Notes: generated from the sequence alone by a model not told the origin. Shown: positions 7,014-16,561, counted from the stretch's first letter. The stretch is 32,842 nucleotides of DNA from Palsa-870 sp039935415 (GCA_039935415.1 JBDTKH010000062.1:1-32842), one strand, 5' to 3'. Numbers and translations are program-made.

Positions 7014-9227
7014 ATGTCTAGAAACATTCCTGAGAAGATCAAAACCAAGGCGGGACACCGGCCTCGGGCGAGGATCCACGCAACGTGGTCCCCGATCGGA
7101 CAGAAGATGCGCCGCGCGGCCGTGCTGCGCGGGCTGGGCGCGGTCCTTGCGGTGCTCCTGGTCATCGGCTTTGCCGCCGACGCTTACGCGCAGTCCTTCT
7201 TTGACAGCCTGCCTTCGATCCAGGGTCTCGACAGCGCCGCGTTCGCGGGCGACACGATCATCACAGCCGCCGACGGGACGCTGCTTGCCGACGTGGGCAA
7301 CCACGGCGACCACCGCCTTGCGGTGAAGTTGGCCAACGTCACGCCCGTGATGATCCAGGCGACGGTCGCGATCGAGGACAAGGGCTTCTACAGCAACCCC
7401 GGCTTCGACGCCGCAGCAATCGTTCGAGCCGAGTTCGACAACCTTCGCTCTGGGCACATCGTCAGCGGCGCGAGCACGATCACGCAGCAGCTCGCCAAGC
7501 AGCAGTTCCTGACGCCAGACCAGACCGTCAGCCGCAAGATCCAGGAGCTGGCCCTCGCCTATGAGCTGGCACAGGCGTACACCAAGGATCAGATCATGGA
7601 GCTCTACCTCAACAAGAGCTTCTATGGGTCGCAGTCATATGGGATCGAGGCCGCCGCCCAGAGCTATTTCCACATCCCCGCCTCAAAGCTGGACCTGGCG
7701 CAGGCCGCGGTGCTCGCTGGATTGCCACAGGCGCCGACGGAGTGGAACCCCGTGCTGCACCCCGATGCGGCCAAGCTGCGCCAGACCGAGGTGCTCCAGG
7801 CGATGGTCCGCTCGAACTACATCACGCAGGAAGACATGGACAAGGCACTCGCCGAAAAGCTCGTCTACCAGGCGCCGGTCAACAGCTTCCTGGCGCCCCA
7901 CTTCGTCGACTACGTGCAGGCCGAGCTTCGGCAGCTTGGATTCCAACCCGGCGTGCAGCAGCTCAACGTGACGACCACGCTCGACTACCACATGCAGCAG
8001 ATAGGTGAGTCCGTCGTGAGCAGCAACCTCGCGTCCAACTTATTCCGCGACCGCAGTGGCCAGCTGTCGTCCGGACTCCTGGCGGAGGACCCGAAAACCG
8101 GTGACATCCTCGTCATGGTCGGATCGCCCAACTACAACGCCAACGGCGGCCAGATCAACTACACGACGATCCCGCGAAACATGGGCTCCTCGATGAAGCC
8201 GTACACGTACGCGGCGGTGTTCAACGCGCGTGCTGCGACCGTCGACACGCCGGTGTACGACGGGCCGAGCCCCCTCATTTACAAGGACGCGTACAGCACC
8301 ACCAAGTTCTACAACTACGACGGCAAGACCCACGGCGTGCTCCCCCTCAAGAAGGCGATGGGCAACTCGCTCAACATCGCGGCCGTCAAGGTGGAGCTCT
8401 CCATTGGAGTCCCTGCAGTGCTCTCCTGGATGCGCAACCTGGGCGTCAACCCCCTCATCCCGATCGGCGACAGCCAGTACCGGGTCGGCAACCTCGACGA
8501 GTACGGTCCGTCGCTGACGCTGGGCGGCTACCCGATCACGCTGCTCCAGCATGTCAGTGGCATCGCCACCTACGCGGACATGGGCGTGTACCACTCGCCG
8601 GAATCGATCCTGACGGTGAAGGACTCGCACGGCCAGGTCCTGTACCAGACACACCCCGACCAGCGGGCACGCCTGGCGATCGATCCCGGGGTCGCCTTCA
8701 TCATGGCCCAGATCATGTCGGACGACCAGAACCGTTGCTTGATCTTCGGGTGCAACAGCGCACTCCACTGGTCGGACCGGACGGTGGCTGCCAAGACCGG
8801 GACGACCGACAACTTCAAGGACGCCGACACCATCGCATTCACCCCTGACCTCGCGGTCGGGCTCTGGGTGGGCGACATCCTCGGCAACCAGTACTCGATG
8901 ATCTACGGCTCCGACGGAGTGTTCGTGGCCTCCCCTGGTGTGCACAGCTTCGTCTCGCAGGCCCTCGCCGGCATTCCGGGCAACCGGTGGTACGTCCCGC
9001 CACCGGATGTCGTCGCGGGAGCGAACAACAGTTGGTTCCTGACCGATGCAACGAACATCCCGAGGCTGCCTGGCGACAACCCGCCGAGCCCGACGCCCGC
9101 GCCGCCGAACATCACCGTACCGCAGGACCCTGGCACAGGACCTGTGCTTGCGAGCCCGTCGCCCAGCCCGATCCCGAGTCCAACTCCTTGTCCCATCCCG
9201 CCGGTGAAGTCGTCTCCCTGCCCGTAG
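7014..9227 (+). CDS. Class A penicillin-binding protein (transglycosylase/transpeptidase)
   Basis: 737 residues. Order: short basic cytoplasmic tail, one membrane span (about 38-58), GT51 transglycosylase (about 85-260), transpeptidase (about 350-660), and a Pro/Ser-rich tail. GT51 motifs: EDKGFYSNPGFD with catalytic Glu121 (Asn replaces the usual His), GASTITQQLAKQ and RKIQELALAYELAQ. Transpeptidase motifs: S392-x-x-K395, S452-x-N454 and K594-T-G. The enzyme polymerises and crosslinks peptidoglycan outside the membrane. The last ~50 residues are a low-complexity Pro/Ser/Thr tail (SPSPSPIPSPTP), perhaps a wall-spanning spacer. The gene stands alone between the flippase and tig. Confidence 0.95.
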   Translation: MSRNIPEKIKTKAGHRPRARIHATWSPIGQKMRRAAVLRGLGAVLAVLLVIGFAADAYAQSFFDSLPSIQGLDSAAFAGDTIITAADGTLLADVGNHGDHRLAVKLANVTPVMIQATVAIEDKGFYSNPGFDAAAIVRAEFDNLRSGHIVSGASTITQQLAKQQFLTPDQTVSRKIQELALAYELAQAYTKDQIMELYLNKSFYGSQSYGIEAAAQSYFHIPASKLDLAQAAVLAGLPQAPTEWNPVLHPDAAKLRQTEVLQAMVRSNYITQEDMDKALAEKLVYQAPVNSFLAPHFVDYVQAELRQLGFQPGVQQLNVTTTLDYHMQQIGESVVSSNLASNLFRDRSGQLSSGLLAEDPKTGDILVMVGSPNYNANGGQINYTTIPRNMGSSMKPYTYAAVFNARAATVDTPVYDGPSPLIYKDAYSTTKFYNYDGKTHGVLPLKKAMGNSLNIAAVKVELSIGVPAVLSWMRNLGVNPLIPIGDSQYRVGNLDEYGPSLTLGGYPITLLQHVSGIATYADMGVYHSPESILTVKDSHGQVLYQTHPDQRARLAIDPGVAFIMAQIMSDDQNRCLIFGCNSALHWSDRTVAAKTGTTDNFKDADTIAFTPDLAVGLWVGDILGNQYSMIYGSDGVFVASPGVHSFVSQALAGIPGNRWYVPPPDVVAGANNSWFLTDATNIPRLPGDNPPSPTPAPPNITVPQDPGTGPVLASPSPSPIPSPTPCPIPPVKSSPCP

Positions 9228-9243
9228 GACCGACTGGCATTTC

Positions 9244-9260
9244 CTGGCGGCGGCCGCCAG
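9244..9260. promoter_or_regulatory. 17-bp palindrome upstream of tig
   Basis: CTGGCGGCGGCCGCCAG is a perfect inverted repeat with 8-bp arms and one central base. It is centred 27 bases before the first nucleotide of the TAGAAT box of tig, around where the -35 region would be. It could be an operator, or a weak terminator stem for the PBP gene; it has no T run. Confidence 0.4.
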
Positions 9261-9274
9261 CTCGCGGCGATTCG

Positions 9275-9280
9275 TAGAAT
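9275..9280 (+). promoter_or_regulatory. -10 box (TAGAAT) for tig
   Basis: TAGAAT is followed by 7 bases and ATG 9288, predicting a leaderless mRNA. No Shine-Dalgarno sequence is present. Confidence 0.6.
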
Positions 9281-9287
9281 CGCGCAG

Positions 9288-10595
9288 ATGCCCATCGAGC
9301 TTTCCGTCTCGACGGAACCGCTGCCGAAGAGCCAGGTGGGCATGACCATCGAAGTCCCCGCCGAGACTGTGGACGCCACCTACGAGCGCGTCTTGAACCG
9401 CCTGGTCTCGCGAGCCAAGATCGAAGGCTTCCGCCCCGGGCGCGCGCCGCGCGCGCTGGTCGAGGCGCGGGTGGGCCCCGCCGCGCTGCGCGAAGAGGTG
9501 GTCGAGTCGATGGTCCCCGACGTGATGCGCCAGGCGCTCCAGGAGAAGTCGATCGACCCCATCGACAACCCGGATGTCGAGATCCTCGAGCTCGAGCGAG
9601 GCCGTCCCGCGAAATTGAAGGCGACCATCAGCGTGATGCCGGAGGTGACGCTGGCGGACGCCACCACGCTGAACCCGACCACGACCCCGATCGAGGTGAC
9701 CGACGACATGCTCGAGCACCGACTCGAAGACCTTCGCCGGCCCCTCGCCGAGATCACGCCAGTGGAGCGCGAGGTGCGCCTGGCCGACATCGCCGTCATC
9801 GACGTCGAGGTGGAGGTGAGCGGCGAGGTCGTGGAGTCCGAGTCGCGCACTGCGATGGAAGCCGAGCTGCGCGAGGGAGTGCTCCTGCCCGAGCTGCTTG
9901 CGGTGCTGCCGGGGACTTTCGTCGACGAGACGCGGGAGGCGAAGGTGAGCTTCCCCGACACGTACAGCGACCCCAAGCTCGCGGGCAAGGAGGCGACGAT
10001 TCGCGTCACGGTGCGCGGGGTCAAGGAAAAAATCCTTCCGGTGCTCGACGACGAGCTGGCCAAGGTCCTCAGCAACGGTGCGCACGAGACCGCCGCCGCC
10101 TACGAGGAGTCCGTGCGCGCAGGGCTGGAAGAGTCCGCGCGGGCGATGGCCAGGCTCGAGCAGGAACAGGCGGTCGTGAAGGCCCTGGTCGATGCGTCGA
10201 GCGTCGAGATCCCGGAGACGCTGGTCGACAAGGAGCTGACAAGCCAGCTCGAGTCGATGGAGCGCAGCCTCAACCGCCAGGGGCTTCGGATCGACAGATA
10301 CCTCGAGTATCTCGGCAAGACGCTCGAGCAATGGATGGCCGAGGAGCGGCCCGAGGCAGAGGCGAGGCTTAAGGTCGACCTCGTGCTGGCGGAATTCGCC
10401 AGGCGCGAAAACCTGGAGCCCTCCGAAGAGGACGCGGTCCACTTCCTGGAGGACGAGGCGGCCAGGGACGACGAGCTCAAGGGCCAGGTGGCGGAGCTCA
10501 AGAAGAGCCCCAGCGCGCGCCGCTACTTCGCGTCCAGGCTTCGCAGGAGGCGGGTCCTGGAGCGCCTGGTCGAAGTCGTCGGCACCGCTAGTTGA
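9288..10595 (+). CDS. tig: Trigger factor, ribosome-associated chaperone
   Basis: 435 residues, the normal family length. The N-terminal ribosome-binding domain includes the signature GFRPGRAPRALVEARVG (about 45-61). A central FKBP-like domain follows (about 155-245, with SFPDTYSDPKLAGKEATIRVTV), then a helical C-terminal chaperone domain rich in Glu and Arg. The protein shields nascent chains at the ribosome exit. The order tig-clpP-clpX is a widely conserved quality-control arrangement. A -10 box sits 7 bases upstream of the ATG, so the message may be leaderless. Confidence 0.96.
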   Translation: MPIELSVSTEPLPKSQVGMTIEVPAETVDATYERVLNRLVSRAKIEGFRPGRAPRALVEARVGPAALREEVVESMVPDVMRQALQEKSIDPIDNPDVEILELERGRPAKLKATISVMPEVTLADATTLNPTTTPIEVTDDMLEHRLEDLRRPLAEITPVEREVRLADIAVIDVEVEVSGEVVESESRTAMEAELREGVLLPELLAVLPGTFVDETREAKVSFPDTYSDPKLAGKEATIRVTVRGVKEKILPVLDDELAKVLSNGAHETAAAYEESVRAGLEESARAMARLEQEQAVVKALVDASSVEIPETLVDKELTSQLESMERSLNRQGLRIDRYLEYLGKTLEQWMAEERPEAEARLKVDLVLAEFARRENLEPSEEDAVHFLEDEAARDDELKGQVAELKKSPSARRYFASRLRRRRVLERLVEVVGTAS

Positions 10596-10617
10596 CGGCA
10601 CCGGGGGAATGCGTGTC

Positions 10618-10623
10618 TAGAAT
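10618..10623 (+). promoter_or_regulatory. -10 box (TAGAAT) for clpP
   Basis: TAGAAT is followed by 7 bases and GTG 10631. A TTGACG lies upstream at 10592-10597, but the 20-base spacing is longer than ideal for a -35 element. Confidence 0.5.
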
Positions 10624-10630
10624 GGGCGTT

Positions 10631-11329
10631 GTGCACGACATGAGCGGAATGGATCGTCCCGCCGGCTACATGGTTCCGATGGTGGTCGAGAACACTGGCC
10701 GCGGCGAAAGGGCTTTCGACATCTACTCGCGGCTTCTCAAGGAGCGCATCGTCTTCATCGGGACTCCGATCGACGACCAGGTCGCGAATCTCATCGTCGC
10801 GCAGCTGCTCTACCTGCAGTCCGAGGACCCTGACAAGGAGATCGCGCTCTACGTCAACAGCCCGGGTGGCCAGGTGACGGCTGGACTCGCCATCTACGAC
10901 ACCATGCAATACATCCGTCCGCCCGTCTCCACGATCTGCATCGGGATGGCTTACTCGATGGCCGCGGTGCTGCTCGCCGGCGGCGCGCACGGACTGCGCT
11001 ACGCGCTGCCGCACGCGAACATCCTCATCCATCAGCCGTGGGGCGGGATGCAGGGTCAGGCCACCGACATCCAGATCCACGCCAAGGAGATCCTCCGCAC
11101 GCGCGAGCAGCTGAACCAGATCCTCGCCAAGCACACAGGGCAGAAGATCGAGAAGGTGACGCTGGACACTGAGCGCGACTACTTCCTCACGTCGGATGCG
11201 GCCAAGGAATATGGGCTGATCGACGACATCATCCTCAGCCCGACGAAGCTCGGCGAGAAGGACAAAGACAAAGAGAGGGACAAGGCAAAGGACAGCGAGA
11301 AGGAAAAGGAGAAGGTGACCGCAGGGTGA
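10631..11329 (+). CDS. clpP: ATP-dependent Clp protease proteolytic subunit
   Basis: Serine peptidase subunit of the ClpXP/ClpAP chamber. Catalytic triad: Ser in GMAYSMAAVLLAGG, His in ILIHQPWGG and Asp in LDTERDYFL. About 232 residues from GTG 10631, chosen because a TAGAAT box lies 7 bases upstream. ATGs at 10622, 10640 and 10670 are alternatives, and the conserved part begins at MVPMVVENTGRGERAFDIY. The C terminus has an unusual 25-residue highly charged tail of alternating Lys, Asp and Glu (EKDKDKERDKAKDSEKEKEK) beyond the normal end. The stop overlaps the next start (GTGA), tying it to the small zinc-finger gene and clpX. Confidence 0.95.
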   Translation: MHDMSGMDRPAGYMVPMVVENTGRGERAFDIYSRLLKERIVFIGTPIDDQVANLIVAQLLYLQSEDPDKEIALYVNSPGGQVTAGLAIYDTMQYIRPPVSTICIGMAYSMAAVLLAGGAHGLRYALPHANILIHQPWGGMQGQATDIQIHAKEILRTREQLNQILAKHTGQKIEKVTLDTERDYFLTSDAAKEYGLIDDIILSPTKLGEKDKDKERDKAKDSEKEKEKVTAG

Positions 11330-11520
11330 TCTTCAGGCGCAAGAGCAAGAGCGGCGAGGTCAATAGGCACCGGCCGCGGTGCTCGTTCTGCGAGAAGGCG
11401 CAGGGCGAAAGAGGCATCCGACTCGTCGCCGGTCCCGGCGTTTACATATGCAGCGAATGCATAAGCGTTGCCAACGAGATCCTGTGGGGTCATAATCCCC
11501 CGGCACCGGCGTCGTCCTAG
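11326..11520 (+). CDS. Stand-alone ClpX-type zinc-binding domain protein
   Basis: 64 residues from GTG 11326, overlapping the clpP stop by four bases. It consists almost only of a ClpX-type C4 zinc finger: C19-S-F-C22 and C42-S-E-C45, with RLVAGPGVYICSECI closely matching the ClpX segment KLVAGPGVFICDQCI encoded 100 bases downstream. There is a basic N-terminal lead (FRRKSKSGEVNRHRPR) and a short Pro/Ala tail, with no AAA+ domain. In ClpX this domain dimerises and binds substrates and adaptors, so a free copy could pair with ClpX or compete for adaptors; that is inference. It looks like a duplication of the ClpX 5' end rather than a decayed clpX, because the frame is intact and coupled on both sides. 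Confidence 0.85.
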   Translation: MIFRRKSKSGEVNRHRPRCSFCEKAQGERGIRLVAGPGVYICSECISVANEILWGHNPPAPASS

Positions 11521-11539
11521 AGGACACGAATAGGAACCG

Positions 11540-12817
<1,278 letters not shown>

Positions 12818-12899
12818 CTAACCGCGGATCGCCGACACGTACAGGCGCGGGGTCTGACTCTCGAACTCACCAACCTGAACACCCCATCCCCGGTCCTCT

Positions 12900-12905
12900 T
12901 ATCCT
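12900..12905 (+). promoter_or_regulatory. -10-like box (TATCCT) for the SDR gene
   Basis: TATCCT is followed by 7 bases and ATG 12913, again the leaderless geometry. Confidence 0.4.
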
Positions 12906-12912
12906 TCCGGCG

Positions 12913-13689
12913 ATGGACGACCTCAAAGGCAAGACCGTTCTTCTCACCGGCGCATCCACCGGCCTCGGCCCCCATATCGCAAGGCGCCTCCACGAGTCGG
13001 GCGTAAAGTTCGTCCTCTCCGCGCGCAGCGAAGCGGCGCTGAAGAAGCTTGCGAAGGAGCTGGGCGGGTCGCGCGTCATCGTCGCCGACCTCGCGCGCGC
13101 AGGCGAGCCCGAAAGGCTGGCCGAGGAAGCCGGCCACGTGGACGTTCTGGTCTCCAACGCGGGCGTGCCCGCCAGCGGCCGCCTCGCCACTTTCACCATC
13201 GAGGAGATCGACCGCGCCCGGTCAACCTGCGCGCAGGCATCGTGCTCGCCCATCGGCTCGCACCCGGCCGGCCACATCGTGTTCTTGTCTTCCATCGCGG
13301 GCAAGGTGCCGGCCGCCGGCGCGACGATCTACAACGCCACCAAGTTCGGGCTCAGGGGATCCGGCCTTGCGCTGCGCGAGGAGCTGTGGGGGACGGAAGT
13401 CGGCGTCTCGGTGATCTACCCCACGTTCGTCAACGAAGCCGGCATGTGGGCGGAGACCGGGCTCAAGGCCAACCCGATGGCGGGCGAGGTCTCGCCCGCC
13501 GAGGTTGCCGGTGCGGTGTGGTCCGCCATCACCAAGAACCGAGGAGAGGTCGACGTCGCGCCCATCCAGCTCAGGGCCGGCCTCGTGCTCCAGGCCCTGG
13601 CTCCTGGCCTGTTTACGGCGGTCGCGCGCTCGACCGGGGCATCCAGCGTCGGCGACGAGCTGGGCGATCGGCAGCGGACGAAGCGCTAG
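12913..13689 (+). CDS. Short-chain dehydrogenase/reductase with a scrambled internal segment
   Basis: 258 residues. Rossmann fold with the NAD(P) motif TGASTGLG (12-19) and NAG (82-84); catalytic Ser in FLSSIAG (126/127), and Y140-N-A-T-K144. The substrate is unknown. Residues about 103-118 (RSTCAQASCSPIGSHP) are unlike the family. The same DNA read one base earlier gives VNLRAGIVLAHRLAPG, the expected helix with the catalytic-tetrad Asn. Two indels that cancel each other therefore appear to flank this stretch, and some residues are also missing. As written, the Asn is lost and the protein may be inactive or the sequence wrong. It is monocistronic between clpX and valS. Confidence 0.75.
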   Translation: MDDLKGKTVLLTGASTGLGPHIARRLHESGVKFVLSARSEAALKKLAKELGGSRVIVADLARAGEPERLAEEAGHVDVLVSNAGVPASGRLATFTIEEIDRARSTCAQASCSPIGSHPAGHIVFLSSIAGKVPAAGATIYNATKFGLRGSGLALREELWGTEVGVSVIYPTFVNEAGMWAETGLKANPMAGEVSPAEVAGAVWSAITKNRGEVDVAPIQLRAGLVLQALAPGLFTAVARSTGASSVGDELGDRQRTKR

Positions 13690-13692
13690 AAT
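13687..13692 (+). promoter_or_regulatory. -10 box (TAGAAT) of the valS leader
   Basis: TAGAAT overlaps the SDR stop codon. It is followed by 9 bases and ATG 13702 of a possible leader peptide, giving a valS leader of roughly 105 bases. Confidence 0.5.
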
Positions 13693-13701
13693 TTCTGCAT
13701 C

Positions 13702-13752
13702 ATGAGCCGTGACGGGCGCGTATCCGTACCCTCGCCGGCTCAGTCGCGCTAA
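13702..13752 (+). CDS. Possible valS leader peptide (16 codons)
   Basis: The frame encodes MSRDGRVSVPSPAQSR and ends at TAA 13750-13752, 54 bases before valS. It sits at the leaderless distance from TAGAAT. It contains two valine codons, both GTA, separated by one codon; GTA should be uncommon in a genome this GC-rich. A leader peptide reading Val codons ahead of valyl-tRNA synthetase would suit attenuation, but two codons is a weak signal. Speculative. Confidence 0.25.
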   Translation: MSRDGRVSVPSPAQSR

Positions 13753-13773
13753 CAGCGACCTTCGCGCCGGCGA
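13732..13773 (+). promoter_or_regulatory. Hairpin in the valS leader
   Basis: Perfect outer stem TCGCCGGC (13732-13739) with GCCGGCGA (13766-13773), and an inner stem GTCGC/GCGAC (13743-13747 with 13755-13759). The leader-peptide stop lies inside the inner loop, so a ribosome on the leader would open the stem. There is no T run, so it is not a standard terminator. Confidence 0.35.
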
Positions 13774-13806
13774 CCCCAATCCCGACCCGGCGATGACGCA
13801 CGCCCA

Positions 13807-16362
13807 ATGAACCAAGAAAACGAGATGCCCAAAGCGTTCGACCCACAGGCCATCGAGGCCGGCTGGTACGCGCGCTGGGAAGACGCGGGTCTCTTCATCG
13901 CCGACCCCACGAGCCCCAAACCGAAGTTCTCGATGTGCTTCCCGCCGCCGAACATCACTGGCGAGCTGCACCTGGGTCACGCGCTGCAGACGGCCATCTA
14001 CGACGTGATCGCCCGTTACAGGCGCATGACCGGGCGCGAGGTCCTCTTCCTGCCCGGCTATGACCACGCCGCGATCGCGACGCAGAACGTGATCGAAAAA
14101 CAGCTCGCGCGTGAGGGGATGACCAAGGAAGAGCTGGGCCGAGAAGGTTTCGACGCGCGGGTCAACGCCTGGTACGAGTCGGTCGGGGCTGCCATCCTCG
14201 ATCAGCTACGACTGCTTGGAGCCTCTATGGACTGGACCCGGCTCCGTTTCACCATGGACGCGAGGTACGTCCGCTCCGTAATGACCGCGTTCGTCGCCTT
14301 CTACGAACGCGGTTGGATCTACCGGGCGCCGCGAATCGTGAACTGGTGCCCGCACGACCGTTCGGCCATCTCCGACCTCGAGGTCGAATGGGAGGAGCAC
14401 CACGACGTCCTGTACTTCATCCGATACCCAATAGAAGGAGGCGGTGAGGTCGTCATCGCGACGGTGCGGCCGGAGACGATGCTGGCCGACACCGGGGTCG
14501 CCGTCAACCCGACCGACGAGCGATACAGCTCGATCTTCGGGAAGACCGCGATCCTGCCGCTGCTCGGACGAAAGCTGCCCATCGTCGCCGACTCCGTCGT
14601 CGAGAAGGGCTTCGGCACCGGCGCGCTGAAAGTCACGCCGGGCCACGACCCGATGGACTACGACATCGGTCAGCGCCACTCGCTTGAGCTCATCAACGGC
14701 ATGCACCTCGACGGGCGGATGAACGTGCCCGGCCTGCCCTATGACGGGCTGCCCGCGCTCGAAGCCCGCACGAAGGTCGTGGCCGACCTGAAGGCGCAAG
14801 GCTTTCTGATCAAAGAGGAGCCGTACACGCACGAGGTCGGGCACTGCGACCGGTGCCACACCGTGATCGAACCGTTGATCAGCGAGCAGTGGTGGTTGCG
14901 CATGGAGGTCATGCGCGACAAGGCGCTTGCGGCATCGGCGGTGGGCAAGGTCCGCTGGCACCCCGAGCGCTACGAGCGCACATATCTCGACTGGCTGCGC
15001 GGCCTGCGCGACTGGAACATCGGCCGCCAGCTGTGGCTGGGGCATCGCGTCCCGGTGTACGACTGCGAGAACGGGCACCGGATCGTCGCGGTCGAGCGAC
15101 CGCACGATTGCGCCGAGTGCGGCAGCACGAAGCTGGAGCAGCACCCCGACGTGCTCGACACGTGGTTTTCCTCCGCGCTGTGGCCTTTCGCGACGCTGGG
15201 CTGGCCTGACGAGACAGAGGACCTCAAGGCTTTCTATCCAACCGCGGTAAACAGCACGGCCCGCGAGATCATCAATCTATGGGTCAGCCGGATGATCATG
15301 ACCGGCCTCGAGTTCATGGGCGAGGTGCCGTTCGCGGACGTGGCGATCCACTGCGTCGTGCAGGCGAGCGACGGTCGCCGTATGTCCAAGTCCCTCGGCA
15401 CCGGTGTCGATCCGCGCGAGCTGCTGACGAAGTACGGCACCGACGCCGTGCGCGCGTGGGCGGCGTCGGTCGGCATGTCGAGCCAGGACGTGCGCTTCGA
15501 CGAGAGCCGCGTCGAGGGTTATCGCCGCTTTGCCAACAAGCTATGGAACGCGACGCGGCTGGTCCTGAGCTCACCCGGGACGCCGCCGGCCGGAGAGCCC
15601 GGCACGCTTGAGATCCACGAGCACCTCGAGGACCGCTGGGTGCTCTCGCGCCTCTCTTACGCGTGCACGGCGGTCACCGCGGGCATCGAGAACTTCACCT
15701 TCCAGGACTCCATCTCCGCCGCGTATGCGTTTGCCTGGAACGAGTTCTGCGATTGGTATCTGGAAGCGGTCAAAGAGCGGCTGCGCGAGGGCGACGCGGT
15801 GGCGCAGGACGTCGCATACCTCTGCCTAGACTACGTCTTCCGGCTGCTCCACCCCTTCATGCCGTACGTGACCGAGGAGCTGTGGTCGCGGCTTCCTGGC
15901 GAGCGCGGCTTCGCGATGCGCGCCGCGTGGCCCGAGGGCGAAGACAGGTTCGTCGACCCCGCGGCTGAGGAGACGTTCGGGCTGGTGATGAGCATCGTCG
16001 ACGAGATCCGCGGCCACCGCCAAGCGGCCGGCGCGCCGCCACGGGGAGGGGAGCTCTGGCTCGAGCCGGGACCTGGCCGCGAGGCCGCCGAGCTGGCCGC
16101 ACGACTCGCGTGGGTGGAACTGTTGAGCGACGACAGCAATCCCGGCACGCCGATGGCGGCCGCGCCGGGCTGGGTGAGATTTCCATTCGGGTCCGGCGAC
16201 CAGCGACGCCATTCGGAGATCAAGCGCCTTAGAGAGGACATGGAGAAGACCGAGGCCAAGCTGGCGAACCCGGACTTCATGGCCAAGGCCCCGCCTGAGA
16301 TCGTCAAGAAGATGGAGGAACGGGCGGCCGCGCTTCGCGTCGCCCTCGACCGCCTGGCCTGA
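13807..16362 (+). CDS. valS: Valyl-tRNA synthetase
   Basis: 851 residues, normal for bacterial ValRS. Class I motifs: H55-L-G-H58 (HIGH) and RMSKS near residue 525 (KMSKS). The editing (CP1) domain includes ATVRPETMLADTGVAVNP and GALKVTPGHDPMDYDIG. Cysteine pairs HCDRCH and CAECGS suggest a bound zinc. The protein ends in the coiled-coil tRNA-binding arm (LREDMEKTEAKLANPDFMAKAPPEIVKKMEERAAALR). It charges tRNA-Val and removes mischarged Thr. A 110-base leader with a -10 box, a mini-ORF and a hairpin precedes it; no T-box consensus was seen. Confidence 0.97.
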   Translation: MNQENEMPKAFDPQAIEAGWYARWEDAGLFIADPTSPKPKFSMCFPPPNITGELHLGHALQTAIYDVIARYRRMTGREVLFLPGYDHAAIATQNVIEKQLAREGMTKEELGREGFDARVNAWYESVGAAILDQLRLLGASMDWTRLRFTMDARYVRSVMTAFVAFYERGWIYRAPRIVNWCPHDRSAISDLEVEWEEHHDVLYFIRYPIEGGGEVVIATVRPETMLADTGVAVNPTDERYSSIFGKTAILPLLGRKLPIVADSVVEKGFGTGALKVTPGHDPMDYDIGQRHSLELINGMHLDGRMNVPGLPYDGLPALEARTKVVADLKAQGFLIKEEPYTHEVGHCDRCHTVIEPLISEQWWLRMEVMRDKALAASAVGKVRWHPERYERTYLDWLRGLRDWNIGRQLWLGHRVPVYDCENGHRIVAVERPHDCAECGSTKLEQHPDVLDTWFSSALWPFATLGWPDETEDLKAFYPTAVNSTAREIINLWVSRMIMTGLEFMGEVPFADVAIHCVVQASDGRRMSKSLGTGVDPRELLTKYGTDAVRAWAASVGMSSQDVRFDESRVEGYRRFANKLWNATRLVLSSPGTPPAGEPGTLEIHEHLEDRWVLSRLSYACTAVTAGIENFTFQDSISAAYAFAWNEFCDWYLEAVKERLREGDAVAQDVAYLCLDYVFRLLHPFMPYVTEELWSRLPGERGFAMRAAWPEGEDRFVDPAAEETFGLVMSIVDEIRGHRQAAGAPPRGGELWLEPGPGREAAELAARLAWVELLSDDSNPGTPMAAAPGWVRFPFGSGDQRRHSEIKRLREDMEKTEAKLANPDFMAKAPPEIVKKMEERAAALRVALDRLA

Positions 16363-16440
16363 CGTCGACACTACAGGCAGCGCAGCGTCGCCGAGTCCTT
16401 GCAGCTTCGCGGCCTAGGCGGCCGGGCGCCGTCTCACCTC

Positions 16441-16469
16441 GCGGAATCTGGCGATTCCGCGGGGACCCC
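16441..16469. repeat. Inverted repeat followed by CGCGGGGACCCC
   Basis: GCGGAATC-tggc-GATTCCGC (16441-16460) is a perfect 8-bp stem with a 4-base loop, and runs into CGCGGGGACCCC (16458-16469). The same arrangement, an inverted repeat running into the same 12-mer, occurs at 19883-19920. It may belong to a dispersed intergenic repeat family (REP-like) or a regulatory RNA element. Confidence 0.55.
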
Positions 16470-16532
16470 GAGAAGGTCGCTGAAGCCTGCGTCAAGGGGC
16501 CCGGCGCTGCGTCGCTGCCCCCTCGACCACGA

Positions 16533-16544
16533 CGCGGGGACCCC
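16533..16544. repeat. Second copy of CGCGGGGACCCC
   Basis: Exact 12-base copy in the 276-base gap between valS and the NuoL-like gene. GGGGACCCC is itself nearly palindromic. Confidence 0.5.
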
Positions 16545-16561
16545 AGTAGGTTGCGCTCCTA

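Noticed and set aside
8040..10601. An 853-codon open frame on the minus strand opposite the PBP and tig genes
   Set aside because: It is antisense to two secure genes, is rich in Arg, His, Asp and Val as expected from the opposite strand of high-GC coding sequence, and has no family motif.
13693..13806. T-box riboswitch before valS
   Set aside because: No T-box sequence (TGGNACC-type) and no terminator with a T run were found in the short leader.
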